Source: Streptococcus ovis DSM 16829 (lineage in GTDB: Bacteria > Bacillota > Bacilli > Lactobacillales > Streptococcaceae). Taken from it: a DNA stretch of 54,317 nucleotides. Location of the stretch: positions 1 to 54,317 of the forward strand of contig NZ_KB904566.1 of the NCBI RefSeq assembly GCF_000380125.1. The letters are read 5' to 3'. A program made the translations under genes and the position numbers. Positions 18,034-25,539 of the stretch are shown here, piece after piece. How positions within the stretch are numbered: the first letter of the stretch is position 1; each line of letters opens with the position of its first letter. The notes under the pieces are model-generated. The model was not told the DNA's origin, did not search any database, and saw only the letters and a program-made list of their open reading frames with translations.

Positions 18034-18139
18034 AAATTTTCCACCACTCATAACCAAGCGCTGCTGATTCGCTAACAAATTTTGTGACAAATAGCAATGA
18101 TAGTAATAAAAGATAACGAAGTTTTAAAAATTTTTCCAT
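18032..18139 (-). CDS. comS: ComS, precursor of the XIP competence pheromone
   Basis: A 35-codon gene lying directly downstream of comR. It has an ATG at 18137-18139 and an AGGAGA ribosome site. The product starts MEKFLKLRYLLLLSLLF, a basic then hydrophobic export-like region, and ends ESAALGYEWWKI. The C-terminal double tryptophan is the mark of WW-type XIP pheromones, which are cut from ComS outside the cell, imported by the Opp/Ami permease and bound by ComR. Mature XIP is probably the last 7-9 residues (inference). A ComR-box lies upstream, giving positive feedback, and a terminator follows at once. The peptide differs from the GNWGTWVEE pheromone I recall for some S. suis strains, so this looks like a different pherotype. 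Confidence 0.88.
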   Translation of the reverse strand: MEKFLKLRYLLLLSLLFVTKFVSESAALGYEWWKI

Positions 18140-18200
18140 GTTGCTTCTCCTGTAATTATGTTTTATACAGAAATATTTTAAGAAATTTTCATGAACATTT

Positions 18201-18218
18201 ACAGGACATAGATGTCAT
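18201..18218 (-). promoter_or_regulatory. ComR-box of comS
   Basis: ACAGGACATAGATGTCAT contains the inverted repeat GACAT-AG-ATGTC (18205-18216), i.e. GACA-N4-TGTC as before comX. The comR stop codon (18215-18217) lies inside the right half-site. Downstream, toward comS, the -10 is uncertain: TAAAAT or TATAAA in the AT-rich stretch 18150-18185 are candidates. Confidence 0.82.
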
Positions 18219-19120
18219 ATCTCTCGGCTATCTTTTTCCCATTCTTCTTTTAATTGTTTTTGAAGATAAATATCTCCCATCATACCTGCAAACATATCTG
18301 CCTTTTTATAACATTTTTTAGCACGTACAGCATCATCCAGACAAGTCAAACTATATTTCCATTCCAAAAGACTGATGATAGGCATTTTATTAAAATCTTG
18401 AATTTTATTCATAATCTCTTTTGTTTTTTCGAGAACAAATTCTATCTCTTTTTTTGATTTTTCAATTAAATAAATTGAACATAAGTTAACTAATAAAACA
18501 TTCAACATAAATAATTCTTCAACTGTGTATTGATTATAATTTAAAAAAAGTTTATTGAGTAAGCTCAACACAAACTCTTTTTCTACCCCTCCAATCTCAT
18601 TCCATTTTAAACCGGATAAATACAAATGAAGTAAAATCAAGTCATTCATCCCATATTGTTTCTTAATTTTTATTTGTTCCAGATATTCTTCTAAAAGCCC
18701 CTTACTAAAATCAATACTTTTTGTACTAAAAGTATCTAAAACAGCTTGTAGGCAATCAATAGTCAATTTTTCATCTTCTGGTAATTCTTCATAAAAACAT
18801 TCTGAAATTTCATCAAACTGTGCTTCACGTTCAGATACTCGTTTTGGATCCATATAAACCGGAGTTCGAAGAATAGAATATTTTAACTCTTGATAACGTT
18901 TCGGTAAAGCCATTTCTTCACCATCTGTTAGCTGCCCAACTTTTACCTCTAAGACATCTGCGATAAAGAATACCGTACTAATTCTAGGTAAACTTTTACC
19001 CATTTCAATTCGAGCCAATTGCCTAACAGATAGCTCTGACTCATCTCCACAGAATTCCTCACGTGTTATACCTTTCTCCTCGCGTAACTTCCGCACTCTT
19101 GTTCCAAAACGTTGTGGCAT
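18215..19120 (-). CDS. comR: ComR, Rgg-family competence regulator
   Basis: A 301-aa Rgg/RNPP regulator. The N-terminal helix-turn-helix (about 1-68: FGTRVRKLREEKGITREEFC, SVRQLARIEMGKSLPRISTV) is followed by a helical TPR-type domain of the kind that binds XIP. ComR bound to XIP activates comS and comX at palindromic boxes, and both boxes are present in this window. Identity is supported by the adjacent comS. It is AT-rich in its C-terminal half. Its stop codon overlaps the comS operator. Pherotype specificity would reside in the TPR domain. Confidence 0.92.
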   Translation of the reverse strand: MPQRFGTRVRKLREEKGITREEFCGDESELSVRQLARIEMGKSLPRISTVFFIADVLEVKVGQLTDGEEMALPKRYQELKYSILRTPVYMDPKRVSEREAQFDEISECFYEELPEDEKLTIDCLQAVLDTFSTKSIDFSKGLLEEYLEQIKIKKQYGMNDLILLHLYLSGLKWNEIGGVEKEFVLSLLNKLFLNYNQYTVEELFMLNVLLVNLCSIYLIEKSKKEIEFVLEKTKEIMNKIQDFNKMPIISLLEWKYSLTCLDDAVRAKKCYKKADMFAGMMGDIYLQKQLKEEWEKDSREI

Positions 19121-19204
19121 AATGTTTTTATCTCCAGTCTACATCAAATTCTATTACCTATATTTTACCAATATTTTTGTCATTTTAAATAGGTATTTGT
19201 CATT
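19121..19204 (-). promoter_or_regulatory. comR promoter region with 20-bp-phased direct repeats
   Basis: An extended -10, TGG-TAAAAT (box at 19162-19167), precedes comR. Upstream, TTTGTCATT occurs at 19176-19184 and again at 19196-19204, exactly 20 bp apart, i.e. on the same face of the helix. Each copy holds a TGTC half-site. A GGAGA ribosome site lies about 10 bases before the ATG. A regulator binding the repeats is inference. Confidence 0.5.
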
Positions 19205-19269
19205 CCTTATGTAAATTTAATAAAATCTTTATCTAAACTAAATATTCTTAATATAGTTTTTAAAAAACA

Positions 19270-19299
19270 TAAAAACTGACAGCTTTTGCCATCAGTTTC
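19270..19299 (-). terminator. purB terminator
   Basis: On the minus strand AAACTGATGGC and GCTGTCAGTTT pair over 11 positions around an AAAA loop and are followed by TTTT. The hairpin sits just after the purB stop and separates purB from comR. Confidence 0.8.
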
Positions 19300-19307
19300 G
19301 TTAGTGA

Positions 19308-20603
19308 TTAGTCTAGTCCCAAACGTTTGAAAATATCATCCACTCGTTTTGTATAATAAACCGGGTTGAAGAGTTCGTCAATTTCGTCTTGGGTGAGTTT
19401 GGCAGTGACTTTTTCGTCTGCTTCAAGCAGCGGTTTGAAGTCCACTTGGTTATCCCATGAATAGGCTGTTTTTGGCTGTACTAAGTCGTAAGCTTCCTCA
19501 CGCGTCATCCCTTTTTCAATGAGTTTCAACATGACACGTTGGCTGTAAATCAAGCCAAAGGTAGAGTTCATGTTGCGAATCATGTTTTCAGGAAAGACCG
19601 TCAAGTTCTTGACGATGTTGCCAAAGCGGTTGAGCATGTAGTTGATGAGAATCGTTGTGTCTGGTGTGATGATCCGCTCCGCTGATGAGTGCGAAATATC
19701 ACGCTCATGCCAAAGCGCCACATTCTCATAAGCTGTCACCATGTGCCCACGAATGACACGCGCAAGCCCTGTCATGTTTTCTGAACCGATTGGGTTACGT
19801 TTGTGAGGCATAGCAGAGCTGCCTTTTTGGCCTTTTGCAAAGAACTCTTCAACTTCACGTTGTTCAGACTTTTGCAGACCACGGATCTCCGTTGCCATGC
19901 GTTCAATAGATGTCGCGATGCTAGCGAGAACCGCAAAATATTCGGCATGGAGGTCACGAGGCAAGACCTGGGTCGAAATCTCCTGCGGACGGATGCCCAA
20001 CTTATCACAAACATACTCCTCGACGAATGGAGGAATGTTGGCAAAGTTTCCAACGGCACCAGAGATTTTTCCAGCCTCAACACCAGCTGCTGCGCGCTCA
20101 AAACGCTCTTGGTTGCGCTTCATTTCGCTGTACCAAGTCGCCAATTTGAGACCGAAGGTCGTTGGCTCCGCATGCACACCGTGAGTACGACCCATCATGA
20201 TGGTCATCTTGTGCTCTTTGGCCTTTTCAGCCACGATATTGGTAAAGTTTTCAAGGTCACGACGGATAATGTCGTTAGCCTGCTTATAGAGGTAGCCGTA
20301 AGCCGTATCCACCACGTCAGTAGAGGTCAAGCCATAGTGCACCCACTTGCGCTCCTCACCGAGGGTTTCAGACACCGCACGGGTGAAAGCCACCACATCG
20401 TGACGCGTCTCCTCTTCAATCTCTAAAATACGGCCGATGTCAAAGCTGGCATTGCCGCGAATCTTCTCCACATCTTTCTTGGGAATCTCACCCAACTCAG
20501 CCCATGCCTCGCTAGCTAGGATTTCCACCTCCAACCAAGCACGGTACTTGTTCTCTTCACTCCAAATGTTCGCCATCTCAGGGCGGGAATAACGTTCGAT
20601 CAT
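19308..20603 (-). CDS. purB: Adenylosuccinate lyase
   Basis: A 431-aa lyase of the fumarase/aspartase superfamily that acts twice in purine synthesis, on SAICAR and on adenylosuccinate, releasing fumarate each time. The signature loop [16 protein letters not shown] is present, as are [14 protein letters not shown] and [10 protein letters not shown]. It is the last pur gene of the cluster in the direction of transcription, with comRS beyond it. An AT-rich gene pair upstream separates it from purK. Confidence 0.97.
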   Translation of the reverse strand: MIERYSRPEMANIWSEENKYRAWLEVEILASEAWAELGEIPKKDVEKIRGNASFDIGRILEIEEETRHDVVAFTRAVSETLGEERKWVHYGLTSTDVVDTAYGYLYKQANDIIRRDLENFTNIVAEKAKEHKMTIMMGRTHGVHAEPTTFGLKLATWYSEMKRNQERFERAAAGVEAGKISGAVGNFANIPPFVEEYVCDKLGIRPQEISTQVLPRDLHAEYFAVLASIATSIERMATEIRGLQKSEQREVEEFFAKGQKGSSAMPHKRNPIGSENMTGLARVIRGHMVTAYENVALWHERDISHSSAERIITPDTTILINYMLNRFGNIVKNLTVFPENMIRNMNSTFGLIYSQRVMLKLIEKGMTREEAYDLVQPKTAYSWDNQVDFKPLLEADEKVTAKLTQDEIDELFNPVYYTKRVDDIFKRLGLD

Positions 20604-20615
20604 TTTTTTTGCTCC

Positions 20616-21656
20616 TTATACTACTTCAACATCAAGCTCATCAAAGACTTGTTTGCCTTTTCTGCTAACAGCATCTATCAAACTATTTGGAGCCTGAGAA
20701 GAGATATTAGTAGAAATACCCTCTTGTTGACTTTTATCTTCTAGTTCCCTAATTTCTTTTTCAATATGTAATATTTCTTGGTCTAATTCTCCTTTTTTAT
20801 TTTGTCTTATCATCCAGTTCCTCTTCTCCCTTAATATAAGTATGATGCTTGGAAGAACAACTGGAGACATTGTCAGTATCATCTCTAGTGGACTATTTTG
20901 TTTTATTAAATTTGTTTCCAAAAAGCGGCTATTTGAATTGGTAAACTTAGACTGTACAAAAAAGTCACTCCCTAGCAGCTTTATCTTGTCATCTGCCATT
21001 TTTATCCCAATAATTGGACGCTCGAATCTGTTAAATATATAGTTAAACTGACCAGATTTATACTCTACAGATTCTTCTAATGATTTCTGAAATTCTCGGT
21101 TAAAAATTTTAAACACATTCTTTATTTCTTGGATACATTTTTTTCTATTATCGCTATCAATAATGTTATTATCTGTAACAGAATTTACAAAAAAGTCGAT
21201 AAGATTGAATTTTATAATATTTTCTCTTTTTGATATTTCATAAAGCTTTGATAAATCTTCTTTTTTACTTCCAATGAATAATTTATGCTTGTTAACAATA
21301 GAATAATAGCGTCGATATGCTTCGAAAAATTCATGTACTACCAAAATTTGTTTGTTGAAAATCAAAGGTACGGGAGAACCTAGATGATAGTACTTCAAAA
21401 CATCATTAGAATTATTCAAATTTAAAATAGGATCTTTATATTTTGTATATAAATTATTAATATTTATAGATGAATTAATAATAATGACTTCATTCCATTG
21501 AGTTCCTTTGCTAAGATAATCAGCGAGATCATTCAATAATATTGTTTTATAATAAAATTCACTAAAATCATTAGATAATTTTGCGATTTGCCAATTTGTA
21601 TAAAGCGTATGATTATCTTTTTGAGCAGATAATTTCAATTTTAATTTATTTGTCAT
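20616..21656 (-). CDS. Unknown protein with a late membrane segment and coiled coil
   Basis: A protein of about 346 aa that I do not recognise. The start is taken at MTNKLKLKL (21656) behind GGAGAGG; a GTG four codons upstream is the alternative. The first ~250 residues look soluble, alternating helix and strand and rich in Asn, Ile and Lys. NSPLEMILTMSPVVLPSIIL (about 252-275) is a hydrophobic, probably membrane-spanning stretch. It is followed by a charged coiled coil, KGELDQEILHIEKEIRELED. The gene overlaps its upstream partner by 11 bases, so the two are coupled. Base composition is far more AT-rich than purB and purK on either side, which suggests acquisition. A role in defence or stress is possible but unproven. 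Confidence 0.6.
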   Translation of the reverse strand: MTNKLKLKLSAQKDNHTLYTNWQIAKLSNDFSEFYYKTILLNDLADYLSKGTQWNEVIIINSSININNLYTKYKDPILNLNNSNDVLKYYHLGSPVPLIFNKQILVVHEFFEAYRRYYSIVNKHKLFIGSKKEDLSKLYEISKRENIIKFNLIDFFVNSVTDNNIIDSDNRKKCIQEIKNVFKIFNREFQKSLEESVEYKSGQFNYIFNRFERPIIGIKMADDKIKLLGSDFFVQSKFTNSNSRFLETNLIKQNSPLEMILTMSPVVLPSIILILREKRNWMIRQNKKGELDQEILHIEKEIRELEDKSQQEGISTNISSQAPNSLIDAVSRKGKQVFDELDVEVV

Positions 21657-22161
21657 TGACCTCTCCACTTCTTTCCTTAATTTTCTCCTTAAGTTCCTTA
21701 TTCTCTTTCAATAGGCGTAACCTCTTTTCCTTCTCTTGTATAAATTCATTTTCTTTTAAATTTTGCAACTGATAGTTTATATATACAAGATTTAATAATA
21801 AAAGCGAAATTGATACAGCTGAAAAGCCTCCTCTTTTTGAAATTGATTGAAGAAGTTGAAATACAGAATTATCATGGAAGCTAATTATCCAAGCAATAAG
21901 AGCAGTGATTACACCAATTGCTATGGTAACTAGTTTTTTCTTTTTACTTTCCACCTTAAATAGCTCAAACAACGGATCAAGAATGGCAGAAGTTAAAGTT
22001 GCAATTGTTGTAAATAAAAAAATTGGGTATTGAGAGTTTAAATCAAGTTTTTGATTAAAAGCAGTTGATGTACCAAACCAGGATAAAATTATAGACACTA
22101 TAATTATAACTAAATTGAATAAATCATCTTTTGTTATCAACAATTTAAAATACTTCATCAT
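21646..22161 (-). CDS. Unknown four-TM membrane protein with C-terminal coiled coil
   Basis: A protein of about 171 aa starting MMKYFKLLITK at 22161 (or 22158), after GGGGAG. An upstream extension overlapping purK is not credible. Four hydrophobic segments lie near residues 13-31, 46-66, 76-95 and 110-130, followed by a highly charged coiled coil (KENEFIQEKEKRLRLLKENK region) in the last 40 residues. It is unrecognised. It is the first gene of an AT-rich pair between purK and purB, with a TATACT/TATTAT box about 30 bases before the start. The topology, a membrane anchor with a cytoplasmic coil, suggests it holds or senses through its partner. Confidence 0.6.
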   Translation of the reverse strand: MMKYFKLLITKDDLFNLVIIIVSIILSWFGTSTAFNQKLDLNSQYPIFLFTTIATLTSAILDPLFELFKVESKKKKLVTIAIGVITALIAWIISFHDNSVFQLLQSISKRGGFSAVSISLLLLNLVYINYQLQNLKENEFIQEKEKRLRLLKENKELKEKIKERSGEVNDK

Positions 22162-22204
22162 CCTTACTCCCCTTACATTTATATATGCAACTAGTATAAT
22201 ACTT

Positions 22205-23278
22205 TTAAAACTCCTCCACACTTTCCGCATCTTCCCCCAACACCGTCACGTGTCCCATTTTGCGGTTGTGCTTTGCTTCTATTTTACCATAGAGGTGGAG
22301 GTGGGCGCTAGGGTTTTCTGCAACATAGCTTCTAGCTTGTTCTATGTGTTGGCCGAGGATATTGAGCATGACGGCTGGGGCATGGAGTCTGATAGTTGGC
22401 AAAGGTTGGCCGAGTACGCCTAAGATATGGGTATCGAACTGTGAAAAATCACAGGCTTCGATAGAGTAATGCCCTGAGTTGTGGGGGCGTGGGGCGATTT
22501 CATTGATCAGAATCTCATCGCCTGCCACAAACATTTCCACACAGAGGGTGCCAGACAGGTTGAGCTGCTCTGCGATTTTGACTGCCATAGCCTGCGCTTT
22601 CGCGCTCAAGTCGTCTGAAATGCGGGCTGGGACGATGGTTTTTGACAGGATATTGTTACGGTGGATATTTTCCTGAACGGGAAAGACGGTGACATCTCTG
22701 CCATTGCCAGATACGATGACTGAGATTTCCAAGTCAAAATTGACGAACTCCTCCAGGACGCACTCGGTAGCATTAGCCAGCTTGTTGGCTGCTTCAAGGT
22801 CGGCGCGAGAGCGAATAACGACTTGACCGTGGCCATCATAGCCACCTGTGGCAGTTTTGAGGACATAGGTTTTTGAGAAGTCAAGATTTTCCAAATCAAG
22901 GCTAGAGGTCACCACACGATAAGATGATACTGCCACGCCAGCCTTATTAGTTAAGAAATCTTTTTCAAAAATCCGGTTTTGCGAAATACGAAGAAGGTCA
23001 GTCCCCTGCGGAAGTTGACCTTCTTTTATTACAGCGTCCAGACCATCTGCGTCCACATTTTCAAACTCATAGGTCAAGACATCACAACGGTCTGCTAGTT
23101 GTCGCAAAGCCTCCACATCGCTGTAAGGTGCCACAATCACCTCACTCACGCGCGAAGCCGGGCAATCCGCTGCTGGGTCTAGCGTAATGACCTTGTGTCC
23201 CATATAGATAGCAGAAATGGCCATCATCTGACCCAGTTGACCGCCTCCGATAATCCCGATGATTTTAGTTGAGTTCAT
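22205..23278 (-). CDS. purK: N5-carboxyaminoimidazole ribonucleotide synthase
   Basis: A 357-aa ATP-grasp enzyme that carboxylates AIR with ATP and bicarbonate. The N-terminal [20 protein letters not shown], the central ATP-grasp sequence [12 protein letters not shown], and the C-terminal [20 protein letters not shown] are all present. Its start overlaps the purE end by 14 bases, so the two consecutive steps are translationally coupled. Confidence 0.97.
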   Translation of the reverse strand: MNSTKIIGIIGGGQLGQMMAISAIYMGHKVITLDPAADCPASRVSEVIVAPYSDVEALRQLADRCDVLTYEFENVDADGLDAVIKEGQLPQGTDLLRISQNRIFEKDFLTNKAGVAVSSYRVVTSSLDLENLDFSKTYVLKTATGGYDGHGQVVIRSRADLEAANKLANATECVLEEFVNFDLEISVIVSGNGRDVTVFPVQENIHRNNILSKTIVPARISDDLSAKAQAMAVKIAEQLNLSGTLCVEMFVAGDEILINEIAPRPHNSGHYSIEACDFSQFDTHILGVLGQPLPTIRLHAPAVMLNILGQHIEQARSYVAENPSAHLHLYGKIEAKHNRKMGHVTVLGEDAESVEEF

Positions 23279-23753
23279 CGCTCATAGCCTCCGCGATTTT
23301 TCCTTGTTCAATAGCAAAGCTGGCTAGTTGGTCTACGATACCGCTATCTTCGATAGACAGGATACGGAGAGCAGTCAGCGCCGCATTGGTAGCTCCCGCT
23401 TCTCCAATGGCCATGGTTGCCACAGGCACACCTGCTGGCATCTGGACTATGGAATAGAGGGAATCGAGACCACTGAGGGCACGAGACTTAACAGGTACAC
23501 CGATGACGGGTAGTGTCGTCTTGGCTGCGACCATACCAGGTAAGTGAGCTGCCCCGCCAGCACCTGCGATGATGATTTTAATACCACGACCGCGTGCTTC
23601 CTCTGCGTGCTTAAACATAAGGTCTGGTGTGCGGTGGGCAGAGACGACTTTTTTCTCGTAGGCTACGCCAAACTGGTCGAGGACTTCAGCTGTTTTTTGC
23701 ATGGTCGCCCAGTCAGATTTTGAGCCCATGATAATGGAAATAATTGGTTTCAT
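23265..23753 (-). CDS. purE: N5-carboxyaminoimidazole ribonucleotide mutase (PurE class I)
   Basis: A 162-aa mutase that moves the carboxyl group made by PurK to give [20 protein letters not shown] and [20 protein letters not shown], with the catalytic Ser and His region, are present, followed by [20 protein letters not shown]-type sequence. It comes after purD with a 259-base gap filled by a foldback repeat. Confidence 0.97.
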   Translation of the reverse strand: MKPIISIIMGSKSDWATMQKTAEVLDQFGVAYEKKVVSAHRTPDLMFKHAEEARGRGIKIIIAGAGGAAHLPGMVAAKTTLPVIGVPVKSRALSGLDSLYSIVQMPAGVPVATMAIGEAGATNAALTALRILSIEDSGIVDQLASFAIEQGKIAEAMSDELN

Positions 23754-23762
23754 AATTAAGAT

Positions 23763-23967
23763 ACAAAGGGACGTTTCGCTTGCGAAAAATTCCGTAGAAA
23801 AATAGGAAAACTAACGACGACGCTTGCGTCTAGGCAGTTTTATCTTTTTTCCTAGGAATTTAGTCCCGTGTTCAGTTCAGCACATGAACTAAACAGTCCT
23901 TTCTATTTTAGTTTTTTCACTACTGCGACGATTATCGGTTTGTGGCTCGCTTCCGCTCGCCGATAAT
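23763..23967. repeat. Foldback intergenic repeat, copy 4, and adjacent hairpins (purD-purE gap)
   Basis: From GATACAAAGGGACG to TTTAGTCCCGTGTTC (about 23760-23873) the segment folds on itself by GGGAC/GTCCC, AATTCC/GGAATT and AAAACT/AGTTTT with a GACGC-TT-GCGTC tip, plus a side hairpin TTTCGC/GCGAAA. The ends match copy 1 in the rplF-rpsH gap, and the centre matches the reverse complement of copy 3. Beyond it lie AACTAAA/TTTAGTT (about 23887-23913) and ATTATCGG/CCGATAAT (23931-23967). Confidence 0.6.
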
Positions 23968-24012
23968 AAATTATTATTATCATTGCGACCTGAGGTCTCT
24001 GGATGCTATCGC

Positions 24013-25275
24013 TTATTTCACGGCTTTGCTTCCGATGTCATTTCGGTAAAAGAGGCCTTCGATATTTTGGTTAGCGAGTTCGGTATAGATTTTTTCCTGC
24101 GCTGCTGGGACGGTATCGGCTGTGGTGACGAGCATATAAACCCGTCCACCATTGGATAGCAGTGCTCTGCTATTTTCCGAAAACTTAGCCCCTGCATAGT
24201 AGGTGATAATATCTCCAGTCGTCTTTTCTGGAAGGACTACGCCTTTTTCGTAATCGAGCGGGTAGCCATTAGAAGCAACGATAACACCGAGAGTCACCCC
24301 GTCTTCGTGCCACGTGATGTTGGCTGGTTTGCCCTCTAAAATATCCTTGATATTCTGCGCAAAATCTGAGGTTAGGCGAGGGAGGATAATCTGAGTCTCG
24401 GGATCGCCAAAGCGAGCGTTGAACTCGATGACCTTCGGTCCGTCAGCTGTCAAAATCAAGCCACAGTAGAGAATCCCAAGGTAAGGACGTCCTTCAGCTA
24501 TCATCCCCTTGAGGACTGGCTTCACGATGGTCTCAACCGCTGTGTCCACAACACTTTGAGGGAGATGAGGAACTGGCGCATAAGCCCCCATACCACCCGT
24601 ATTTGGCCCCTTATCGCCATCAAAGGCACGTTTATGATCCTGAGCTGTCGGCATGAGGTAAAACTGCTCGCCGTTAACAAAGGCAAAGAGCGAAAATTCC
24701 TCACCGTCCAGAAACTCCTCAATCACCACACGCGCACCCGAGTCGCCGAACTTATTGTCCAAAAGCATGTCACGCGCCGCCTCAACCGCCTGTTCCACGG
24801 TTTCCGCTACAACCACACCCTTACCGAGCGCTAGGCCGTCCGCCTTCACCACGATGGGTGCACCCTTTTCTTCGATGTAGGCTTTTGCTTTTTCGAAGTC
24901 GGAAAATGTGCCATAGGCTGCTGTCGGAATACCGTATGTGACCATGATTTCCTTGGCAAAGTCTTTTGACCACTCCAGCTCCGCTGCTAAACGTGATGGC
25001 CCAAAGGCTTTGAGTCCCGCCTGATTAAAATCATCAACGATGCCAGCTGCCAAAGCATCATCTGGTCCAATAAAGGTCCAAGCAATGTCATTAGTCTTTA
25101 CAAAATCAATCAGCGCATAATGTTCGGAAATTACGATATTAACCAATTGCAAACCATCCAAGGTCATGCCATCATTTCCTGGAGCAACAAAGACATCTGT
25201 AACTTGAGGACTCTCCAAAAGCTTCTTTGCAATAGCGTGTTCACGACCACCCGAACCAACAACAAGTAATTTCAT
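24013..25275 (-). CDS. purD: Phosphoribosylamine-glycine ligase
   Basis: A 420-aa ATP-grasp enzyme that makes GAR from phosphoribosylamine and glycine. It starts MKLLVVGSGGREHAIAKKLL and carries VKADGLALGKGVVVAE and VIEFNARFGDPETQIILPRL. It is the first gene of a purD-purE-purK transcript with its own promoter and a PurBox-like site upstream, divergent from the lysin gene. Confidence 0.97.
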   Translation of the reverse strand: MKLLVVGSGGREHAIAKKLLESPQVTDVFVAPGNDGMTLDGLQLVNIVISEHYALIDFVKTNDIAWTFIGPDDALAAGIVDDFNQAGLKAFGPSRLAAELEWSKDFAKEIMVTYGIPTAAYGTFSDFEKAKAYIEEKGAPIVVKADGLALGKGVVVAETVEQAVEAARDMLLDNKFGDSGARVVIEEFLDGEEFSLFAFVNGEQFYLMPTAQDHKRAFDGDKGPNTGGMGAYAPVPHLPQSVVDTAVETIVKPVLKGMIAEGRPYLGILYCGLILTADGPKVIEFNARFGDPETQIILPRLTSDFAQNIKDILEGKPANITWHEDGVTLGVIVASNGYPLDYEKGVVLPEKTTGDIITYYAGAKFSENSRALLSNGGRVYMLVTTADTVPAAQEKIYTELANQNIEGLFYRNDIGSKAVK

Positions 25276-25330
25276 CCTTCACTACCTCACTTTGAACATA
25301 ACGGAACTAAGAAAACCAGAACTGGTTTGT

Positions 25331-25372
25331 ATTTACGAATTATATAAATATATTATACCACATTTGTTCGGG
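25331..25372 (-). promoter_or_regulatory. purD promoter with PurBox-like site
   Basis: On the minus strand an extended -10, TGG-TATAAT (box 25352-25357), precedes purD. CCGAACAAAT (25362-25371) just upstream matches the core of the Gram-positive PurBox (CCGAAC with flanking A/T) bound by PurR. No clear -35 is seen, which would suit an activated promoter. TTCGTAAAT nearby (about 25330-25338) could be a weak second half-site. Confidence 0.5.
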
Positions 25373-25489
25373 TATATGCAGATTTGAAGTAATAAGTCTT
25401 CAAAATTTGAGATAAAAATTTTTAATGATCATTATCTATTTTTCCTTCATTATTATTCCTTTGAAAGTTACCACTCTTATTCCAAAAAA

Positions 25490-25536
25490 ATTTTCATTTT
25501 CTCTTTCCATCTGCGAATAGGTTAAGTAGGAGGAAT
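25490..25536 (+). promoter_or_regulatory. cin-box (SigX promoter) and ribosome site of the CHAP lysin gene
   Basis: TGCGAATA (25512-25519) fits the streptococcal SigX/cin-box TNCGAATA and is preceded by a T-rich tract (25490-25510), as in known late competence promoters. A strong AGGAGGA (25528-25534) and the ATG at 25540 follow within 21 bases. This predicts induction by ComX, whose gene is at the window start. Confidence 0.65.
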
Positions 25537-25539
25537 TAA

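Noticed and set aside
19803-20426. 207-codon plus-strand open frame inside purB
   Set aside because: It is a shadow frame of purB, with no family resemblance and no promoter.
21646-22230. Longer 194-aa start for the four-TM protein
   Set aside because: The extension overlaps the purK end and has no ribosome site. The tandem ATG at 22161/22158 has GGGGAG at good spacing.
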